This document shows, one piece after another, positions 1 through 7,994 of a DNA stretch of 24,043 nt. The position numbers were made by a program, and so were the translations under genes. How positions within the stretch are numbered: position 1 is the first letter of the stretch; every line of letters begins with the position of its first letter. The notes beneath the pieces were generated by a model. That model had not been told where the DNA came from. It ran no database searches and saw nothing but the letters and a program-made list of their open reading frames with translations. This stretch comes from JBDREA01 sp043820265 (GTDB taxonomy: Archaea > Altiarchaeota > Altiarchaeia > IMC4 > JBDREA01): contig JBDREA010000154.1 in NCBI GenBank assembly GCA_043820265.1, forward strand, positions 1 through 24,043. Direction: 5' to 3'.

Positions 1-488
1 ACCGGCATGCGGTCGTGGATTGGTTGGACCACAACGTTGGGCGCTGTTGTTATGATGGTGACAGTTTTTAGCTCTTCCTCTTTGTGAGCCCAGACACTGT
101 ATAATCCCGCGAAACCAAAAACTTCCTCTGTTTTCAGGTTGACATAGTAGGGCTGCTTTTTTCCGCCTTTGCTTTTCCACTCGAAGAACCCGTCGGCAGG
201 TATGATGCACCTCCTGGTCGCAAAGCTTTCAGCGAAGCTCGGGAGTTCCGCTAAGGATTCGGCGCGGGCGTTTATGAGGGGCCTCATCTTTAGCTTGTCG
301 CTCCAGTGTGGGACGAAACCCCACTGAAAATTATCCGCTGTGATGCTGCCTTCGTCTTCGAAAACAACAAGGACGTCCTGGGATGGAGCGATATTGTAGC
401 TAGACCGCCACCTGGCCTTGGCAGCCTCTATCCTAAAGCGCTCCTGGATTTCCTCAAACGCCGTAAACAAACTGAAACGACCGCACAT
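1..488 (-). CDS. SRAP (SOS response-associated peptidase) family protein, 3' end outside window
   Basis: The complementary strand reads from ATG at 488 into 162 codons and leaves the window before a stop. The family (YedK in E. coli, HMCES in humans) shields abasic sites in single-stranded DNA by a covalent thiazolidine link through Cys2. Visible hallmarks are the MCGRF start, so Cys2 is exposed after removal of Met; YNIAPSQ at 31-37 with the conserved Asn; WGFVPHW at 56-62; NARAE at 73-77 with the active-site Glu; and HDRMP at 158-162 with the catalytic His. Only the C-terminal tail is missing. The upstream A/T-rich stretch around 515-530 could be a TATA box giving a very short leader. It is divergent from the surface protein at 623. 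The family assignment is firm. Confidence 0.95.
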   Translation of the reverse strand, partial: MCGRFSLFTAFEEIQERFRIEAAKARWRSSYNIAPSQDVLVVFEDEGSITADNFQWGFVPHWSDKLKMRPLINARAESLAELPSFAESFATRRCIIPADGFFEWKSKGGKKQPYYVNLKTEEVFGFAGLYSVWAHKEEELKTVTIITTAPNVVVQPIHDRMP

Positions 489-622
489 TTTGGATTCAAT
501 AAACCTTTTGCTTTTTTTATTAAAGATATCTATCGAAAAAAAAAGGCTAATGGAGATTTGGTGGTCTGCCCTAAGCATCACCCCGTGATTTTTTAGAGGT
601 CAATCGAAAATGTTTACTACCT

Positions 623-2182
623 ATGGATGGAAAAAAACTGATAGCGAGTTTGGCCTTGATTTTGCTATCTACAAATCATGTTAATGCTCAGGGTTGCTTT
701 ACGCCAAACAGTACCATTAGCTACTTAACCGAGAACACTACTCTTTGTCCTGGGCACTACATGAATAAGTATATCGACTTAACCGCGGATGACATCACGT
801 TGGACTGTGATGGTGCGATTTTGGACGTCAACTTCTCGACCAGCGGAGCAGCATTAGATGTGAGTTCTGACGGTACGACAGTCAAAAACTGCATTATATT
901 TAACTTTGGTAAAGGTTACCAAATTTCAACAACAGATACGAATAACATAAACGACTATGTCATAAACAACACTTTCATAAATACCAGTTACTCATCCAAC
1001 ACAGGAGGGATAATATCTGCAGTCCTAAACGATAATTTCTACATTTTAAACAACACATTCATTGGAAATAAAAATTGTATCCAGGTTTATGCGGGAGACA
1101 ACATAATTATCCAGGGAAACAACTTCACAGAAAACCTCTTTAATGTAATAAGCCAATCTGGAGTTAATACGACATACTTAACGATTACTGAAAATTATTT
1201 TACAGACAACCTCGAATGGTCCAACGACATGATAGGTCTTGGAGGACAATACATCCATCATTCTTCTATCATAGACAACGTCTTTATCAACAACAACGGA
1301 TCGGCGATTAGCATCACAGGTAGCGGTTCATCAATCAAATCAAACATCACGATATCTGAGAATATAATAAGAAATGTCAGTCACTTATATTCTCCTGCCA
1401 TACAATTCACAACTGACCTCGACAACTCCGTTGTTTCCGACAACGTCATAGACGTAGTAGACGGCTCTTGTATTTGGGATGGTGGCTCATCGATAAACGT
1501 CTCTTACATCAACAACACAGTATCCAACTGCAACGGTGCAGGCATCTACCTTGACTCATCATCTGGAAGTTTAGTCGAAAACAACACCCTCCTGAATAAC
1601 AGCTATGGCCTACAACTTTATTCTTATTCTAATCTCGCGACGGTCAGGGGGAACACGATAAGAGACAGCAATACCAGCGGAATAAATGCCTACTCCTGCA
1701 ACAACTGCTCGTTCGAAGAAAATAACGTCATTTACACGATCAGGGACGGATTCTACATCGGAGCTTCCAGTAATGACACAGTTGTATTTGATAACCTCTT
1801 TTGTTACAGCGATTTGGAGGAATTGTTCGGACAGGACATCGACAACCACGGCGGAGCGGGGACCACAGGCTGGAACAATACCTGCGATACATATTATTCT
1901 TGGAACGATGAAGGCACGACGGGCTGCACGTATCCCTGCGCAACCACCACGACTTCTACGTCAACTACTTCCACTTCGACAACATCATCATCTACGACAT
2001 CTTCAACAACATCCTCCTCTACAACATCATCTACTACTTCAACCTCGACAACTTCCACAACGTCCAGCTCGACAACATCGACTTCCCCCACTACATCGAC
2101 CACCACCTCTCTTTGCACACAACCCAATTGCACGGAGTTCCTTGGCGGATGGAATCTAATCTCATTGGCATTGACGCCGTAG
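623..2182 (+). CDS. Secreted parallel beta-helix surface protein with Thr/Ser-rich stalk, probably C-terminally truncated
   Basis: Residues 1-22 form a signal peptide (KK, then a hydrophobic run, cleavage probably after VNA). Residues about 40-430 are a series of short Asn/Ser-rich repeats of the type 'ISENIIRNVS' and 'NNTLLNNSYG', typical of right-handed parallel beta-helices (NosD/pectate-lyase-like fold), and carry many N-glycosylation sequons. Residues about 441-497 are almost pure Thr/Ser, a glycosylated stalk as in archaeal surface proteins. The protein ends 11 residues into GGWNLISLALTP. That motif normally opens a further beta domain in archaeal cell-surface proteins, so the TAG at 2180-2182 probably truncates a longer gene. 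The stop coincides with the left edge of a GC-rich segment. No catalytic residues can be assigned; adhesion or surface-layer function is inference. Confidence 0.85.
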   Translation: MDGKKLIASLALILLSTNHVNAQGCFTPNSTISYLTENTTLCPGHYMNKYIDLTADDITLDCDGAILDVNFSTSGAALDVSSDGTTVKNCIIFNFGKGYQISTTDTNNINDYVINNTFINTSYSSNTGGIISAVLNDNFYILNNTFIGNKNCIQVYAGDNIIIQGNNFTENLFNVISQSGVNTTYLTITENYFTDNLEWSNDMIGLGGQYIHHSSIIDNVFINNNGSAISITGSGSSIKSNITISENIIRNVSHLYSPAIQFTTDLDNSVVSDNVIDVVDGSCIWDGGSSINVSYINNTVSNCNGAGIYLDSSSGSLVENNTLLNNSYGLQLYSYSNLATVRGNTIRDSNTSGINAYSCNNCSFEENNVIYTIRDGFYIGASSNDTVVFDNLFCYSDLEELFGQDIDNHGGAGTTGWNNTCDTYYSWNDEGTTGCTYPCATTTTSTSTTSTSTTSSSTTSSTTSSSTTSSTTSTSTTSTTSSSTTSTSPTTSTTTSLCTQPNCTEFLGGWNLISLALTP

Positions 2183-2258
2183 ATGGACCATTCGTTTGGG
2201 AAAAGCCAGCGGAGAGGATACCGGCAACAGAAACTTGGGGTAGTGGTGGAGGAAAGAG

Positions 2259-2271
2259 ATATATTTATTTG
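2259..2271 (+). promoter_or_regulatory. TATA-like box ahead of the 404-aa ORF
   Basis: The run ATATATTTATTTG lies about 25-30 bp before the expected start of transcription near 2290. That would leave only a few bases of leader before the ATG at 2295. A weak GGAG lies too far upstream (2280-2283) to set the start. Confidence 0.4.
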
Positions 2272-2294
2272 AAGACATCGGAGATTATGCTACA

Positions 2295-3509
2295 ATGGGA
2301 AACGGAACACGAGAACGTCCACCAGGGAATCAACAGAACATTCCTCGGATGCCGATTCCTCCGACCAAGCCCATTGTGTCGACCCTTCCCCTTGCGCTCT
2401 CGTCACAGGGGGTCCTCTACGGAAAGGATGCGGCAGAGTTCGTCACCCCCCTCGTGAAGGTGCTGGCAGAATTCGGCGTCAGCATCGACAACACCGTCGC
2501 ATTCACCAACGCCCTTGTCGACCAGAACCGTCGAGAAACCGAGCGTGCCAGTCTGTGGAAGCGACTCGAATCGAACCCCCCCTCGCTTGAACACGTTGAG
2601 GGCATCCCTCTAATCTCCGAACTCGAAGGATACGAACTGATGCACCGGCAGCCAAGAACCGACGAAGAGGGCAGACAGAGGTCCGCGGTGGACGGCCAGC
2701 TACGGGCCCTCAAAGCCCTCGACAAAAAAGAGATACGAGAGACGCTCAATGAGGCATCCGGGAGATACGGCGACGTCCCCTTTATGGTGAACTGGCGAAC
2801 CGGAGCCATCCGCGTCGTCGAAGGCGGGGCATTCCCCATCGATATGACCCGTCACCGGCTCCACCAAGGCAACTGGGTGCTTGGCTGGTGGGAGTCGCCA
2901 AAGGAGTTAGAGACGAAGTACCATGATGGAACCATAACACGGACGCCCTACGACTCGATGACCGACGAGTCACTTCCCAAAGTGCCAGGGCCAAGCGCAC
3001 ACGCTAGTATCACCCCATCAGACACGGTGATCGACAAACCGCGCACTGGCATTCCAGAGCCGCCACCACCTCCACAAGTCACCATCGTATCGCTTGCCAC
3101 ATCAGTCGACGACCCGAAAGGACTCCTGCGCCTCTTTCATGGCGAGGGAACGGAGAGTAATCCAGCCGACATCGGCAAACTCATCCTCGCCGCCAAGTGG
3201 CTTGCCGATATGTTTCCCCCCGACATCACGGTGCGCTCGGAGACCCTCAACAGCTCGCGTGGTAACACCATTGACCCAGACGTCATCCAAATGGCACCCC
3301 CCTACCACACTGAATCCGTCCGAAGAAACGGAACCCTCGGGGAGGTGGCCGCCCAACATGTCCACGTCACCTACCTCCCACCGGTGCCGAAGACGGTCCC
3401 GCTCACCCTGGCCGTGCCCGCCGGTGCCTCGGTCGACCTCAACGACCTCAACAAACGACTTGAGAGGGCAGGACTCCCCGTCCAACTCTCTCGGCAGAGG
3501 AACCCATAA
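2295..3509 (+). CDS. Unrecognised 404-aa protein in a GC-rich, foreign-looking segment
   Basis: I do not recognise this protein. It has no signal peptide or membrane span. The first 35 residues are Pro/Gly/Asn-rich and probably disordered. Residues 40-155 are largely helical and charged. Residues 158-225 contain a compact aromatic segment (VPFMVNWRTGAIRVVEGG, NWVLGWW). A proline run (EPPPPPP, about 255-260) acts as a hinge. Residues 262-404 form a second domain ending in a possible ubiquitin- or PASTA-like beta-alpha strand (TLAVPAGASVDLNDLNKRLE). Codons end strongly in C or G (CTC, GTC, ACC, CGA), unlike the AT-ending neighbours, and several opposite-strand frames stay open as a result. The other (+) frame continuing to 3660 is taken as a shadow. 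Transfer from a GC-rich source, perhaps viral or haloarchaeal, is inference. Confidence 0.6.
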   Translation: MGNGTRERPPGNQQNIPRMPIPPTKPIVSTLPLALSSQGVLYGKDAAEFVTPLVKVLAEFGVSIDNTVAFTNALVDQNRRETERASLWKRLESNPPSLEHVEGIPLISELEGYELMHRQPRTDEEGRQRSAVDGQLRALKALDKKEIRETLNEASGRYGDVPFMVNWRTGAIRVVEGGAFPIDMTRHRLHQGNWVLGWWESPKELETKYHDGTITRTPYDSMTDESLPKVPGPSAHASITPSDTVIDKPRTGIPEPPPPPQVTIVSLATSVDDPKGLLRLFHGEGTESNPADIGKLILAAKWLADMFPPDITVRSETLNSSRGNTIDPDVIQMAPPYHTESVRRNGTLGEVAAQHVHVTYLPPVPKTVPLTLAVPAGASVDLNDLNKRLERAGLPVQLSRQRNP

Positions 3510-3576
3510 CACGTATTGTCTATTCGTCATTCGAATACTCTGCGGGGGGTCATTATCGGTGGGAATTCCTCGTCTT

Positions 3577-3630
3577 CTAGAGGAAGGCGTTGAAGAGGAC
3601 GCCGAGGAAAAGTATCGGCAGGACTATCAC
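3577..3630 (-). pseudogene. Possible remnant of a permease 3' end
   Basis: The complementary strand reads VIVLPILFLGVLFNAFL and then TAG, with a stop two codons upstream. This matches the last residues of the complete COG0701 permease at 5384-6529 (TVPQILVLGVLFNLLL, stop), with about 10 of 17 residues identical, including LGVLFN. It is GC-rich like the adjacent 404-aa ORF. It could be the leftover tail of a second permease copy that arrived with, or was cut by, the foreign segment. With so few residues, chance cannot be excluded. Confidence 0.25.
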
Positions 3631-3640
3631 CTAAGGGACT

Positions 3641-4366
3641 TTACTTGTTTCGGTGAATGATATACCATCTGCTTCTCCCTTGTTCAATTGGATCCAAAAC
3701 AAATTGTTTATTTGGTTCCCTATTATCCCATAGCTTTTCTAGGACTTCTTTCATGTTTGATTTCTGTGTTGGACCAACTTGTATGAATGCTTTTCCACCA
3801 TCAGAGAGGAGGGTTGCAGCTTTTGCAAGGGCGGCGGTAGGATTTTGGGTATAAAAACCGACACCTAATTGAGATATCACCACGTCGTATTTCCCTATTA
3901 GACTTGTATCTTCCCAGAGTTCGAAAGGGGTCGGATCTCCTCCAGGCATGCTATAATCATGGTGAACAATGGCTTGGGCCTCTGGTGAAAGTCTGTTTGT
4001 CAATCCAAACGTATCAATTTCCAAATCGCTTCCTACTTTCTCTCCATTAAACGATTCGACTAACCCTCCATGCAAAGCTACCAGATCATTCCCATCTGCA
4101 GGTCCCAATACCATGACTCGGCATTTTCCGGATAGAAGCTTTTGATTGATTGTATCGAATGGAGAGCATTTACCTTTTTTAGTATAGGACTCATCGAACT
4201 TCTGCAGGCGGCCCTTTTGTCCAAATGCCGGCCCCCAAGCATCCTGCACTTTCATTTTCATTGATGAAGGTGCTTCTCCGTTTGTTCGGAGTATTTCCAT
4301 TGCACGAATATTTTCAATCACATCTGGATCAACTCTCCGCCACCTAGGATCTTTCTTCCTTTGCAT
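3641..4366 (-). CDS. Class I SAM-dependent methyltransferase-like protein
   Basis: The protein has 241 residues from ATG 4366. A longer frame reaches a TTG at 4405, but a TATA-like element (GCATATTTTTC, complement of 4391-4401) sits about 27 bp before 4366, which favours a leaderless start there. The middle shows a Rossmann-type order: a hydrophobic strand with a Gly-rich turn (CRVMVLGPADGND, about residues 81-93), then an acidic strand end (SDLEIDTFGL), then YDVVISQLGVGFY (about 159-171), and a late strand LLSDGGKAFIQVG typical of class I methyltransferases. The N-terminal 60 residues are basic and of unknown role. The substrate is unknown. It stands alone, divergent from the zinc-ribbon gene at 4503. 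Confidence 0.6.
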   Translation of the reverse strand: MQRKKDPRWRRVDPDVIENIRAMEILRTNGEAPSSMKMKVQDAWGPAFGQKGRLQKFDESYTKKGKCSPFDTINQKLLSGKCRVMVLGPADGNDLVALHGGLVESFNGEKVGSDLEIDTFGLTNRLSPEAQAIVHHDYSMPGGDPTPFELWEDTSLIGKYDVVISQLGVGFYTQNPTAALAKAATLLSDGGKAFIQVGPTQKSNMKEVLEKLWDNREPNKQFVLDPIEQGRSRWYIIHRNK

Positions 4367-4390
4367 GAGTTTTTCTAGGAAGGATGAGTA

Positions 4391-4401
4391 GAAAAATATG
4401 C
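4391..4401 (-). promoter_or_regulatory. TATA-like box for the methyltransferase-like gene
   Basis: The complementary strand reads GCATATTTTTC, centred about 27 bp before the ATG at 4366. This spacing predicts a leaderless mRNA and supports the shorter start. Confidence 0.4.
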
Positions 4402-4502
4402 TCAATTATAGCTAGGAGTTGCACTTTTTAATGAGTTTGGTGTAGAATGTAATTGAGGGATTTTTTTATACCTAGTAAACCTTATCAGGAGGGTGGCAAA
4501 AA

Positions 4503-4658
4503 ATGAGTTATCGAGACGTTGGAGAGTGCCCGATTTGTGGCAGCCGGATCTTTAGACGGGTGTTTGTAGGAAGAAACGAAGGGTTCGGATCTGATGTAGT
4601 CTGTCGAAGTTGCAAACGTAACACAAACGAGATGCACCCTATAACCCAGGAAAATTAA
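4503..4658 (+). CDS. Small zinc-ribbon protein, 51 aa
   Basis: A complete small frame from ATG 4503 to TAA 4656-4658 is preceded by a strong ribosome binding site (AGGAGGGTGG at 4488-4497) and a TATA-like TTTTTTTATA at 4460-4469. The protein has the pattern CPICG at residues 9-13 and CRSC at 34-37, a treble-clef or zinc-ribbon arrangement of two CxxC knuckles about 20 residues apart, in a basic polypeptide (RRVFVGRNEGFGSD between the knuckles). Such single-ribbon proteins bind nucleic acid or partner proteins, but nothing specifies which. It converges on the PEF-CTERM gene at 4693. Confidence 0.75.
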   Translation: MSYRDVGECPICGSRIFRRVFVGRNEGFGSDVVCRSCKRNTNEMHPITQEN

Positions 4659-4692
4659 AAAAAAGAAAAAGAAGATCAAAGGAAAAAGGGAT

Positions 4693-5253
4693 TTATTCCT
4701 TCTTCCTTGCTATAAACGCAATGCCTGGGGCTAAAAGTAGGATTATCGCTGGGAGCACAAGGCTTGCGAACTCTGGAGCGGGTGTGTCTGGGATTGTTGT
4801 TGTAATCTCAGGTACCGTGGTTGTTGTCTCTGTTTCGTTATCTCCACAAAAGGTTATGTGGCTGATTCCATGGCAATTTGTTTGTCCACCGGGATTGGTA
4901 TAGGTCACACAAGAGACAGTTCCTGAAGCTCCTCCAGGATAGGTATCATACTCTGTCCCTCCTTTTACGAGCACTCCGTCGACTTCGGGACTTGCTGTCC
5001 AATTAGCTTGAGCTGCATCTCCTTCCACACCCACGATGTATGGTGGGATTGGCGGATTTTCTGGGACATACCCACAGTTGCCTGCAATAGTCAAACCGGT
5101 AGGTCCGGGCTCCTCACATCCCCATTCGAATTTGACGATTCCGAAGTCGAAACCGTTGCCTTGGCATTCTGTATCTATTGACCCCACACCCTGCGCGATT
5201 GCAAATGGTGCGGCAAACAAAGCAATGATAACAAGAGTAAAGAGTTTTTTCAT
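4693..5253 (-). CDS. Secreted protein with PEF-CTERM-like sorting tail
   Basis: The protein has 186 residues. Residues 1-20 are a signal peptide (MKKLFTLVIIALFAAPFAIA|Q). The mature part is small, acidic and Cys-containing (about six Cys, likely disulfides), with beta-rich segments. Residues about 143-158 are Thr-rich. The C-terminus reads APEFASLVLPAI, then a hydrophobic span, then ARKKE: the PEF motif, membrane helix and basic end of the PEF-CTERM class, substrates of archaeosortases. The start is set by GAGGTG seven to eight bases before ATG 5253. A CCTTA-N5-TAAGG inverted repeat at 5305-5319 overlaps a TATA-like box upstream. No archaeosortase gene is in the window. The role of the mature domain is unknown. 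Confidence 0.8.
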   Translation of the reverse strand: MKKLFTLVIIALFAAPFAIAQGVGSIDTECQGNGFDFGIVKFEWGCEEPGPTGLTIAGNCGYVPENPPIPPYIVGVEGDAAQANWTASPEVDGVLVKGGTEYDTYPGGASGTVSCVTYTNPGGQTNCHGISHITFCGDNETETTTTVPEITTTIPDTPAPEFASLVLPAIILLLAPGIAFIARKKE

Positions 5254-5304
5254 ATTTTTTTCACCTCAACCGGGATTTAACCTTTCATATATGAGGGATA
5301 TTCT

Positions 5305-5319
5305 CCTTAATAAATAAGG
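5305..5319 (-). promoter_or_regulatory. TATA-like box within a short inverted repeat, PEF-CTERM gene
   Basis: CCTTA-ATAAA-TAAGG is an inverted repeat with 5-bp arms whose centre is the likely TATA element (TTATTTATTAAG on the complement). It lies about 35 bp upstream of the ribosome binding site region of the gene starting at 5253. A protein bound here would block the basal promoter. Confidence 0.35.
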
Positions 5320-5383
5320 TGGATTCCCCTAGGAAAGTGGCAAAAAGCCCGTCCAAGGGGAAAATTGCTCAATTCTTGAGATT

Positions 5384-6529
5384 TCACAATAAAAGATTAA
5401 ACAACACCCCAAGCACAAGTATCTGCGGGACAGTGATAATGGGAAGCCATAGTGCTGTTTTTTTGCCGATGTTCGCCCAGAGTAGTCCGATTTCGGTGTA
5501 GTCGGTTGCGACTCCCGCCATCAGAAATATAAAGGTGTTTCCGAAGGCTCCGGTCTGGTTGAATATCTCGAATGCGAGGGGTGCGCTTCCTTCGCTGCAG
5601 ACCTCGATGACTGTGGCGAGTACCAATGTCACCACTAACCCGATTATTGTTGGACCCATGTAGTCGTGGAAAAAGTCCGATGGAACGAATGCTCTTGCAC
5701 CCGCGGCAAAGATGACTCCGATTATCAGCCACCATACGACCATCTTACTTAACGCCCACCCGCCTGCGAGCACTCCGTGAATGTCTTTGTGGATGTTGGC
5801 TCTTGTGAAACGATAACCCTGCCACCTCTCTTTTATGTCTTTCCTAATCGAGAATCCTTCTTCAACATCGTGTTTCTCAACCGGCTCGATCATCTTTCTC
5901 TCGTCGAGGACCTGGTAGGCCAAGCCCGTTATTATGGCTACAACGATTGCTGAGACCACGAGGAAGAACGCTTTCATTCCGAAGAATCCAAATAGAAGGA
6001 TCGTGATTGGGAGGTTGGCCCAGGGAGATGCGAGGAGGAATGCAATAACTGCAGGAGTTGAAGCGCCTTTTTTATGAAGCTCTATCGCTATCGCAAGTAT
6101 CCCATGGCTGCATGCGCTCATTAGAAATCCAAATCCTACCGCGTGAAGTATCGTCTTCTTTTCTGGTTTGGTGAGGAATTTTGAGATGTAGGTTCTTGGG
6201 ATGTAGTGGTCGATGATTCCGCCAATTATAAGTCCCAGAAGTATAGCCCACCAAATTATCGAAATATAGTCGATGAGTGCTTCATGGAAATCGGATAATG
6301 CAGGGATATAGGCGCTTACTATGACCAACAAAATGAACAATATGGATGCTATGTAAAGCTTTTCCTTGTACCATTTAGTCGTCGGTACGGCACATTGAGG
6401 ACACGGTTCTTCGGGTTCCAGATTGTGTGTTTGTTCGAACTTTTTCACACAGTGTTCACTACAGAACCATTTTCCATGTGCTGGGATGTGTCCCTTCATG
6501 CCGCAGATCGGGTCGGTTCGGTCTTCCAT
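5384..6529 (-). CDS. COG0701 (SO_0444-type) metal permease with N-terminal TRASH-like domain
   Basis: The protein has 381 residues. The N-terminus is a cytoplasmic metal-binding module: C9 in DPICGM, then C23 and C27 in WFCSEHC (TRASH/YHS-like spacing), followed by a second CxxC (C43, C46). Then come about eight membrane spans from residue 57 to 381. The two half-site motifs of the family are visible: MSACSHG at about 137-143 and EVCSEGSAPLAF at about 309-320. Members of this family are predicted exporters of metal or metalloid (Cu/Zn; the related ArsP exports organoarsenicals). A long intergenic A/T region with inverted repeats lies upstream (6530-6667). Metal identity cannot be read from the sequence. 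Efflux with a metal-sensing cytoplasmic domain is the likely role. Confidence 0.85.
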   Translation of the reverse strand: MEDRTDPICGMKGHIPAHGKWFCSEHCVKKFEQTHNLEPEEPCPQCAVPTTKWYKEKLYIASILFILLVIVSAYIPALSDFHEALIDYISIIWWAILLGLIIGGIIDHYIPRTYISKFLTKPEKKTILHAVGFGFLMSACSHGILAIAIELHKKGASTPAVIAFLLASPWANLPITILLFGFFGMKAFFLVVSAIVVAIITGLAYQVLDERKMIEPVEKHDVEEGFSIRKDIKERWQGYRFTRANIHKDIHGVLAGGWALSKMVVWWLIIGVIFAAGARAFVPSDFFHDYMGPTIIGLVVTLVLATVIEVCSEGSAPLAFEIFNQTGAFGNTFIFLMAGVATDYTEIGLLWANIGKKTALWLPIITVPQILVLGVLFNLLL

Positions 6530-6608
6530 TTACGTTTCCTCGAGAAATGCTTCTGTTTGTGCCTCTTTTTAAAGGTTATGCCTGGATTCGAAATCACTCA
6601 AACTTATC

Positions 6609-6650
6609 ACTATATTTTATATACTTGATAGTAAATAAATACTTTAGTAT
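6609..6650 (-). promoter_or_regulatory. Promoter and possible operator of the TRASH permease
   Basis: The complementary strand carries a TATA-like GTATATAAAATATA (about 6610-6623). Immediately upstream are ATACT-TT-AGTAT (6639-6650, perfect) and TACT-TGAT-AGTA (6622-6633). Two related half-site pairs touching a TATA box upstream of a metal exporter suggest a metalloregulator site. This is inference from position and symmetry only. Confidence 0.35.
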
Positions 6651-6667
6651 CTTTTTGGGTACCGCGT

Positions 6668-7432
6668 TTAGGATAATAGGTATTGCACTAAGTCGATCAG
6701 ATCATAATAAGACGGTAGGATAAAGCTTTGGTTTCCCCAGCCAAAAACCATCGGCCCCAAAGACCAGACAACATAAAATATTCCGAATATTATCAATGTA
6801 ACGCCGCTGGCTACCTCCAATCCCCTTTTCATGCCTAGAAATCTTTCCTTTACATTCTTCATCCCCAGTGCAATCGCTAGACCTATGACTACAAAAACCA
6901 CATTTGCACCTAGTCCGAAAAATACTGTGATTATCGATGTCTCCCACACCTTACCCATCGCAAACGGCAGAAGAAGGAATGTGAACACAGGGACACACGG
7001 AGTTATAGTGGAGACAAACCCCAGAAATCCTGCACCTATCAATGGATTATTGAATTTTTCGACTTTATGAAAGTATACCTTACATCTATGGTTTCCAAAC
7101 ACGCTTATCTCGGTCTTGGAGAGGATAAAGAAACCAAAAACTATCGTCAACAATCCAAAAACCAAAACTATATTAGTGGAAATCGACGGAAAAGTCGACT
7201 CGAAGAAATCAAGGAATGCCGCACCAATTAAAGCGGCAATAATTCCTAAAATAAAATAGCCGAAGAACCGTCCTACCGCAAACCCTATTGAAAGCGTAAA
7301 CCCCTTTTTAGGATTGTCCCCATAACCTAAAAGGATGGGTAAATAGACAGGCAGACACGACGCCAGACATAGTGTCAATGAACTGGAAAGCCCATACATA
7401 AATGCCCCAAATAGGGTTAACAAAGAGACCAT
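6668..7432 (-). CDS. CcdA/DsbD-like membrane thiol-disulfide transporter
   Basis: The protein has 254 residues from ATG 7432. The open frame extends to 7576 but would overlap the Rieske gene, and the extra residues are not membrane-like. There are six membrane spans. Conserved cysteines lie where CcdA places its redox pair: LCLASCLP near the start (C22, C26) and TITPCVPVF at about 143-150 (C146), each followed by Pro-rich helix starts. Another Cys (C117) sits in the loop HRCKVYF. CcdA proteins pass electrons from cytoplasmic thioredoxin to thiol acceptors outside the membrane. It lies 23 bp after the Rieske lipoprotein gene, so it is probably cotranscribed with it. No Shine-Dalgarno precedes the chosen ATG, so the start is only moderately sure. 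Fewer cysteines in the second half than usual make the exact mechanism uncertain. Confidence 0.75.
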   Translation of the reverse strand: MVSLLTLFGAFMYGLSSSLTLCLASCLPVYLPILLGYGDNPKKGFTLSIGFAVGRFFGYFILGIIAALIGAAFLDFFESTFPSISTNIVLVFGLLTIVFGFFILSKTEISVFGNHRCKVYFHKVEKFNNPLIGAGFLGFVSTITPCVPVFTFLLLPFAMGKVWETSIITVFFGLGANVVFVVIGLAIALGMKNVKERFLGMKRGLEVASGVTLIIFGIFYVVWSLGPMVFGWGNQSFILPSYYDLIDLVQYLLS

Positions 7433-7455
7433 ATAAAAAAAAAGATAAGGAGGGA

Positions 7456-7986
7456 TTAAGGGACGTATATCCCACCCTCGCGTATTTCCAGAGGTATGAT
7501 TCTCAGAGGTCCGGTCGCAGGCCCCTTCTTTAATCCCCCAGATAGTGGTTCGAACTGGGATCCATGCCACTGACATACGATCGTGTCCCCTTCAAGTAGG
7601 GTTGGCCCACCCTTATGGTCGCATTTATTGAAGTAGGCACGGAACTCTCCTGCGAAGTTAATTAGAATTGCTTGTTCGCCGCCTAATTCGAACTCAAACG
7701 TGAATCCGGGCGGAACCTCCTCTGTGGTGGCAATGAACTGGGCTTCAGGGCTCGGAGCACCACCTGACGGACCTCCGGCTGGCAAAGGAATTGAAGTGGA
7801 TTGTTCTCCAGGCATTGTGGGTTGGGTTGTTTTTGCACCTTCACCCGTCTTGGGAGGCTCAGTAGCTCCCTGAGTTGCAGTCGTTTGAGGAGTAATTTGT
7901 GTTTCAGGTTGGGTTCCCCCAAGACACCCGGCCGTAAATATAAATGCTATTGTGAAAATCCAAAACAGATATCTAAAATCGTTCAT
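7456..7986 (-). CDS. Rieske [2Fe-2S] lipoprotein
   Basis: The protein has 176 residues. A signal peptide ends in a lipobox (FTAGCLGG, Cys21 lipid-anchored). Residues about 25-85 are a Thr/Pro/Gly linker. The C-terminal domain has the Rieske ligands: C122-x-H124 (KCDHKGG) and C138-x2-H141 (CQWHGSQF), followed by LSGGLKKGPATGPL, the proline loop of Rieske ferredoxin-like domains. It is therefore an electron carrier facing outside. Two starts are possible. ATG 7998 overlaps the stop of pfpI (ATGA) but has no binding site, whereas ATG 7986 has GAGGTGG directly before it and gives a normal signal peptide; I chose 7986. Next to a CcdA-like gene, it may take part in extracytoplasmic redox chemistry; the partner is unknown. 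Confidence 0.88.
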   Translation of the reverse strand: MNDFRYLFWIFTIAFIFTAGCLGGTQPETQITPQTTATQGATEPPKTGEGAKTTQPTMPGEQSTSIPLPAGGPSGGAPSPEAQFIATTEEVPPGFTFEFELGGEQAILINFAGEFRAYFNKCDHKGGPTLLEGDTIVCQWHGSQFEPLSGGLKKGPATGPLRIIPLEIREGGIYVP

Positions 7987-7994
7987 TATCCACC

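Noticed and set aside
306..596. 96-aa plus-strand frame near the left edge
   Set aside because: It is antisense to the clear SRAP gene, whose motifs are intact.
1894..2159. Several open frames over the Thr/Ser stalk of the surface protein
   Set aside because: They are reading-frame shadows of the ACA/TCT repeats (poly-Val/Glu or His/Arg products).
3094..3660. Overlapping 188-aa plus-strand frame
   Set aside because: Low-complexity Ser/Thr/Arg/Pro translation of the GC-rich 404-aa gene; no start signal; its tail is the reverse of the possible permease remnant.
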